NCBI GenBank assembly: GCA_027064665.1
Contig: JAMOPH010000356.1
Span: 1 to 7,680 of the forward strand
Direction of reading: 5' to 3'
Length of the DNA stretch: 7,680 nucleotides
Source of the DNA: a bacterium
GTDB taxonomy: Bacteria > UBP14 > UBA6098 > B30-G16
Positions 5,575 to 7,680 of this stretch are shown here, in pieces (positions within the stretch are counted from its first letter, which is position 1; the number at the start of each line of letters is the position of its first letter). A model generated the notes under the pieces. The model was not told the origin of the DNA. It saw only the letters and a list, made by a program, of their open reading frames with translations, and did no database searches. The position numbers and the translations under genes are program-made.

Positions 5575-6576
5575 TTATTGTGCATCCCACATCTTCATCG
5601 CCTTACGAACCAGCCTCATCGTTTCCTCGGCTCTTGCCCGGGCTCTTTCGGCTCCTTCGGCGAGGATTTTTTTTATCTGTTCCCTGTCGGAAAGGAGTTG
5701 TTCCCGCTTTTCCCTGAAGGGTTTGAAGGTTTCAATCAGCCGCTCGGCTAAAAGTTTTTTGCATTTGACGCATCCCCAGTCGGGATTGCCGGATTCGCAG
5801 TCGGCTTTTATCTTCTCGGTCTGGTCGGGGGCGTAGATTTTCAGCAGGGCAAAGACGGGGCACCTGTCGGGATGACCCGGGTCGCCGCGGTAGATTTTCG
5901 TCTCATCGGTATAGTAGGACATCACCCGTTTGCGGATTACATCGGGTGGGTCGCCCATACATATATGATTATCGTAACTTTTGCTCATCTTCCTGCGGTC
6001 GGTTCCGGGGATGTATGGTGCATCAGAAAGTATCGCCTGCGGCTCGGGGAAGACCTCGCCGTAGAGGAAATTGAATCTGCGCACGATTTCCCGGGCGAGT
6101 TCAAGATGGGGCAGTTGGTCCTTGCCGACGGGAACGCCCTCGGCACGGTAGATTATTATGTCCGCCGTCTGCAGAAGCGGGTATCCTAAAAATCCGTAGG
6201 AATCAAGCCCGAGTGCCTCAACCTTTTCCTTATATGACGGCACTCTCTCCAGCCACGGAATTGGGGTAATCATAGACAGAAGAAGATGGAGTTCGGCGTG
6301 CTGTTTCACATCGGACTGGACAAAAATTGTGACCTTTTCGGGGTCAAGTCCGGCGGCGAGGTAATCTGCGGCGATTTGGTAGATCCGCTCCACTAGATCC
6401 GATGGGTCCTTGTATGCTGTGGTCAGGGCGTGCCAGTCAACTATGCAGAAATACATCTCATATTTGCCGCTATTTTGAAGATTGACCCAGTTTTTGAGTG
6501 CGCCCTCATAGTTTCCCAGATGAAGCATCCCTGTGGGCTGCATCCCCGACAGAACGACTTTTTTGTGGTCACTCAT
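5575..6576 (-). CDS. trpS: tryptophanyl-tRNA synthetase with a four-cysteine, probable Fe-S site
   Basis: Class I aminoacyl-tRNA synthetase that charges tRNA-Trp; 333 residues, normal for the bacterial form. It begins VVLSGMQPTGMLHLGNY, containing the HIGH-type motif (LHLGN, 18-22). Other landmarks are FCIVDWHALT (43-52), GFLGYPLLQTADI (128-140), VPVGKDQLPHLEL (148-160) and the KMSKS loop RRKMSKSYDN (194-203). Cysteines C239, C260, C269 and C272 form C-x20-C-x8-C-x2-C in the region after KMSKS. The Thermotoga maritima enzyme binds a [4Fe-4S] cluster here with C-x22-C-x6-C-x2-C (from memory). The outer three cysteines keep the same register and one is shifted by two residues, so a cluster, or Zn, is likely. 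The start at 6576 is supported by GGGAG (6584-6588) 7 bases upstream. The leader is far too short for a T-box. It lies upstream of korD and divergent from the secreted-protein gene. Confidence 0.97.
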   Translation of the reverse strand: MSDHKKVVLSGMQPTGMLHLGNYEGALKNWVNLQNSGKYEMYFCIVDWHALTTAYKDPSDLVERIYQIAADYLAAGLDPEKVTIFVQSDVKQHAELHLLLSMITPIPWLERVPSYKEKVEALGLDSYGFLGYPLLQTADIIIYRAEGVPVGKDQLPHLELAREIVRRFNFLYGEVFPEPQAILSDAPYIPGTDRRKMSKSYDNHICMGDPPDVIRKRVMSYYTDETKIYRGDPGHPDRCPVFALLKIYAPDQTEKIKADCESGNPDWGCVKCKKLLAERLIETFKPFREKREQLLSDREQIKKILAEGAERARARAEETMRLVRKAMKMWDAQ

Positions 6577-6602
6577 TGGTTTTCTCCCGAGTTTTTGGGA
6601 TT

Positions 6603-6631
6603 TAAATAAATTTTTGCTTGCGTTCAGTCAA
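6603..6631 (-). promoter_or_regulatory. candidate promoter for trpS
   Basis: On the minus strand TTGACT (6631 to 6626) is followed after 17 bases by TATTTA (6608 to 6603), the same pair of boxes as in front of korD. The start site would be near 6596, leaving a leader of about 20 bases containing GGGAG. Confidence 0.5.
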
Positions 6632-6675
6632 CAGAATTTTTACTTTAGCAACAGGATGGGGGGATAAAAAAAGAC

Positions 6676-6703
6676 TTGACTTAAACGGTTCGTAAAGTAT
6701 TTT
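6676..6703 (+). promoter_or_regulatory. promoter for the secreted-protein gene
   Basis: TTGACT (6676-6681) is followed after 16 bases by TATTTT (6698-6703, four of six matches). Transcription would start near 6710, with a leader of about 40 bases ending in GGGAGGTG (6738-6745). It is divergent from the trpS promoter, and the two -35 boxes are 44 bases apart without overlap. Confidence 0.6.
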
Positions 6704-6751
6704 TGAAATTGTAGGATGAGGGTGTTTTGAAAAATAAGGGAGGTGCGATTG

Positions 6752-7680
6752 ATGTACAAGTGGATTGGCTTGGTTGGTCTATTAGTAGCGGGAGTGGTGT
6801 TTGGTGTTCCCGGTGGGGGTGGTTCGGCGCCTGCAACATCAAGTTCTGGTGGGGGGGATGTGCCTCCGTTTGAGCCGGCGCTGGACACCACGGCGAACAT
6901 CTACATTTATGTTACTCTCCGTCAGCCCGAGGGTCCTTCTGCATCCGCGATTGAGATTGAGTCAACCTCCTGCGATTTGGGCTATGAGTTCGTCCAACTT
7001 AAGGCGGAGCAGCCGATCTGGACCCGTGATACCGCTGAATGTCAGTACTATTTGGTTTACAGGACTCAGTGGGCTCCCTTCACCTGGGGGGATTTGAACT
7101 TGCTCTCCGGATATCCAGATTCCACCTGGATTGTGGACCCCATTGATGACTGGTTTGCTTATGGTGATTCGGGCCAGTATAGGTGGACATCGGGTTCTGC
7201 TACGAGGGATTATTTCTTTGACACCGTTTGGAGTGATGATGGGATATGGGGAAGCGGATACAATACCAAGGGCGTGTGTGATGAAAATGTGAACTGGTAT
7301 TATGTGAGTGTGGCTGTTGATACCACGCCGCCGCCCGCAAAACTTTCGCCAGAACCCTCTCCCCCTGTGGGCGAGGTCGACCAGTGGCTCTACCCCGGAG
7401 ATAATATCATAAGTTATCCGGTGGATATAAATGTGAGAAGGGCAGATAGTTTGGGGATGGTTTTGGATACGATAGACGGGGTGCCGGCGGCTGTGGAGAT
7501 TCATAAATGGGATGCTACAGTTCAAGCTTGGAATCGTATTGCATTTATATTCTTTGCACACTGGAGTGGTTCTACACCAGTTGCTCCAGGAGATGTATTC
7601 CGAGTGGTTAAGACAGAATCTACACCTGTTTTGTGGTCCGCTCATACGCCGGGATATGTTCCTCCAGATTCATCCATTTC
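6752..7680 (+). CDS. secreted or surface protein with Fn3-like region (runs off right edge)
   Basis: The frame is open for 309 codons from ATG 6752 to the window edge; GGGAGGTG (6738-6745) supports the start. Residues 1-18 are a signal peptide: MYKW, then a hydrophobic core IGLVGLLVAGVVFGV, with cleavage probably near residues 18-20. Residues 20-40 are a Gly/Ser/Ala/Pro linker containing GGGGS. Residues about 78-190 look like a fibronectin-III-type fold with a large insert: YYLVYRTQWAPF, DSTWIVD, then NWYYVSVAVDTTPPP. After a Pro-rich hinge (192-206) comes a module WLYPGDNIISYPVD (212-225), RADSLGMVLDTI (230-241), EIHKWDATVQAWNRI (249-263). It resembles a repeat seen, by my recollection, in large surface proteins of uncultured bacteria, with a hydrophobic strand, an ADSLG helix and a W-D-..-W motif. 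Cysteines are few (C74, C97, C176). A C-terminal sorting domain may lie beyond the edge. Function unknown; cell-surface adhesion or structure is a guess. Composition changes near 7500. Confidence 0.85.
   Translation, partial: MYKWIGLVGLLVAGVVFGVPGGGGSAPATSSSGGGDVPPFEPALDTTANIYIYVTLRQPEGPSASAIEIESTSCDLGYEFVQLKAEQPIWTRDTAECQYYLVYRTQWAPFTWGDLNLLSGYPDSTWIVDPIDDWFAYGDSGQYRWTSGSATRDYFFDTVWSDDGIWGSGYNTKGVCDENVNWYYVSVAVDTTPPPAKLSPEPSPPVGEVDQWLYPGDNIISYPVDINVRRADSLGMVLDTIDGVPAAVEIHKWDATVQAWNRIAFIFFAHWSGSTPVAPGDVFRVVKTESTPVLWSAHTPGYVPPDSSI

Noticed and set aside
6577..6640. T-box or trp attenuator in front of trpS
   Set aside because: The candidate promoter leaves only about 20 leader bases, and no T-box sequence, Trp-codon leader peptide or terminator hairpin is visible.
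6962..7645. 227-codon minus-strand open frame opposite the secreted-protein gene
   Set aside because: The plus strand has a signal peptide, ribosome binding site, promoter and domain-like features. The minus frame has none and looks like an antisense shadow.

Overview
The window looks like chromosomal DNA from a bacterium that is probably anaerobic. Bacterial features are sigma70-type promoters (TTGACA or TTGACT in the -35 box), strong GGAGG-type ribosome binding sites on most genes, a Rho-independent terminator, a Xer-type recombinase and a bacterial TrpRS. The anaerobic reading rests on an oxygen-sensitive four-subunit 2-oxoacid:ferredoxin oxidoreductase and a 2-hydroxyacyl-CoA dehydratase-family protein. 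The secreted protein at the right edge resembles, from memory, surface proteins of uncultured candidate phyla such as WOR-3 or Hydrothermae. I cannot fix the lineage from the sequence alone.

Left part, 1-2377. A XerD-like tyrosine recombinase runs leftward off the left edge (1-616). Divergent from it is a small protein (781-1251) made of a coiled coil, a basic linker and a C-terminal RAMA/DUF2924-like domain, closed by a clear hairpin terminator (1284-1310). A near-ideal promoter (1317-1345) then drives a compact, apparently orphan 2-hydroxyacyl-CoA dehydratase D-component-like gene (1373-2377).

Middle and right, 2382-6576, all on the minus strand. Read in the direction of transcription: trpS, then korD-korA-korB-korC (2-oxoacid, most likely 2-oxoglutarate, ferredoxin oxidoreductase), then tRNA-Ser(GCT). 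The four kor genes overlap or nearly touch and each has its own ribosome binding site, so they form one translationally coupled operon. KorD carries two [4Fe-4S] clusters, KorB one cluster plus TPP, KorA the pyrimidine-side domain and KorC the gamma domain. Together they would interconvert 2-oxoglutarate + CoA and succinyl-CoA + CO2 + reduced ferredoxin. The dehydratase family also needs low-potential electrons, normally from ferredoxin through an activator, but no activator or partner subunit is seen here. trpS, korD and the tRNA each have a plausible promoter, and no convincing terminator separates them, so read-through is possible.

Right edge, 6752-7680. Divergent from trpS, a gene for a secreted or surface protein runs off the window. 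It has a signal peptide, a Gly/Ser-rich linker, an Fn3-like region and a module with a PGDNIISYPVD signature. The window is mostly conserved housekeeping and energy metabolism. I do not see a clear undescribed multi-gene system; the points most worth a second look are the stand-alone RAMA protein, the orphan dehydratase, the four-cysteine TrpRS and the mosaic-looking surface protein.
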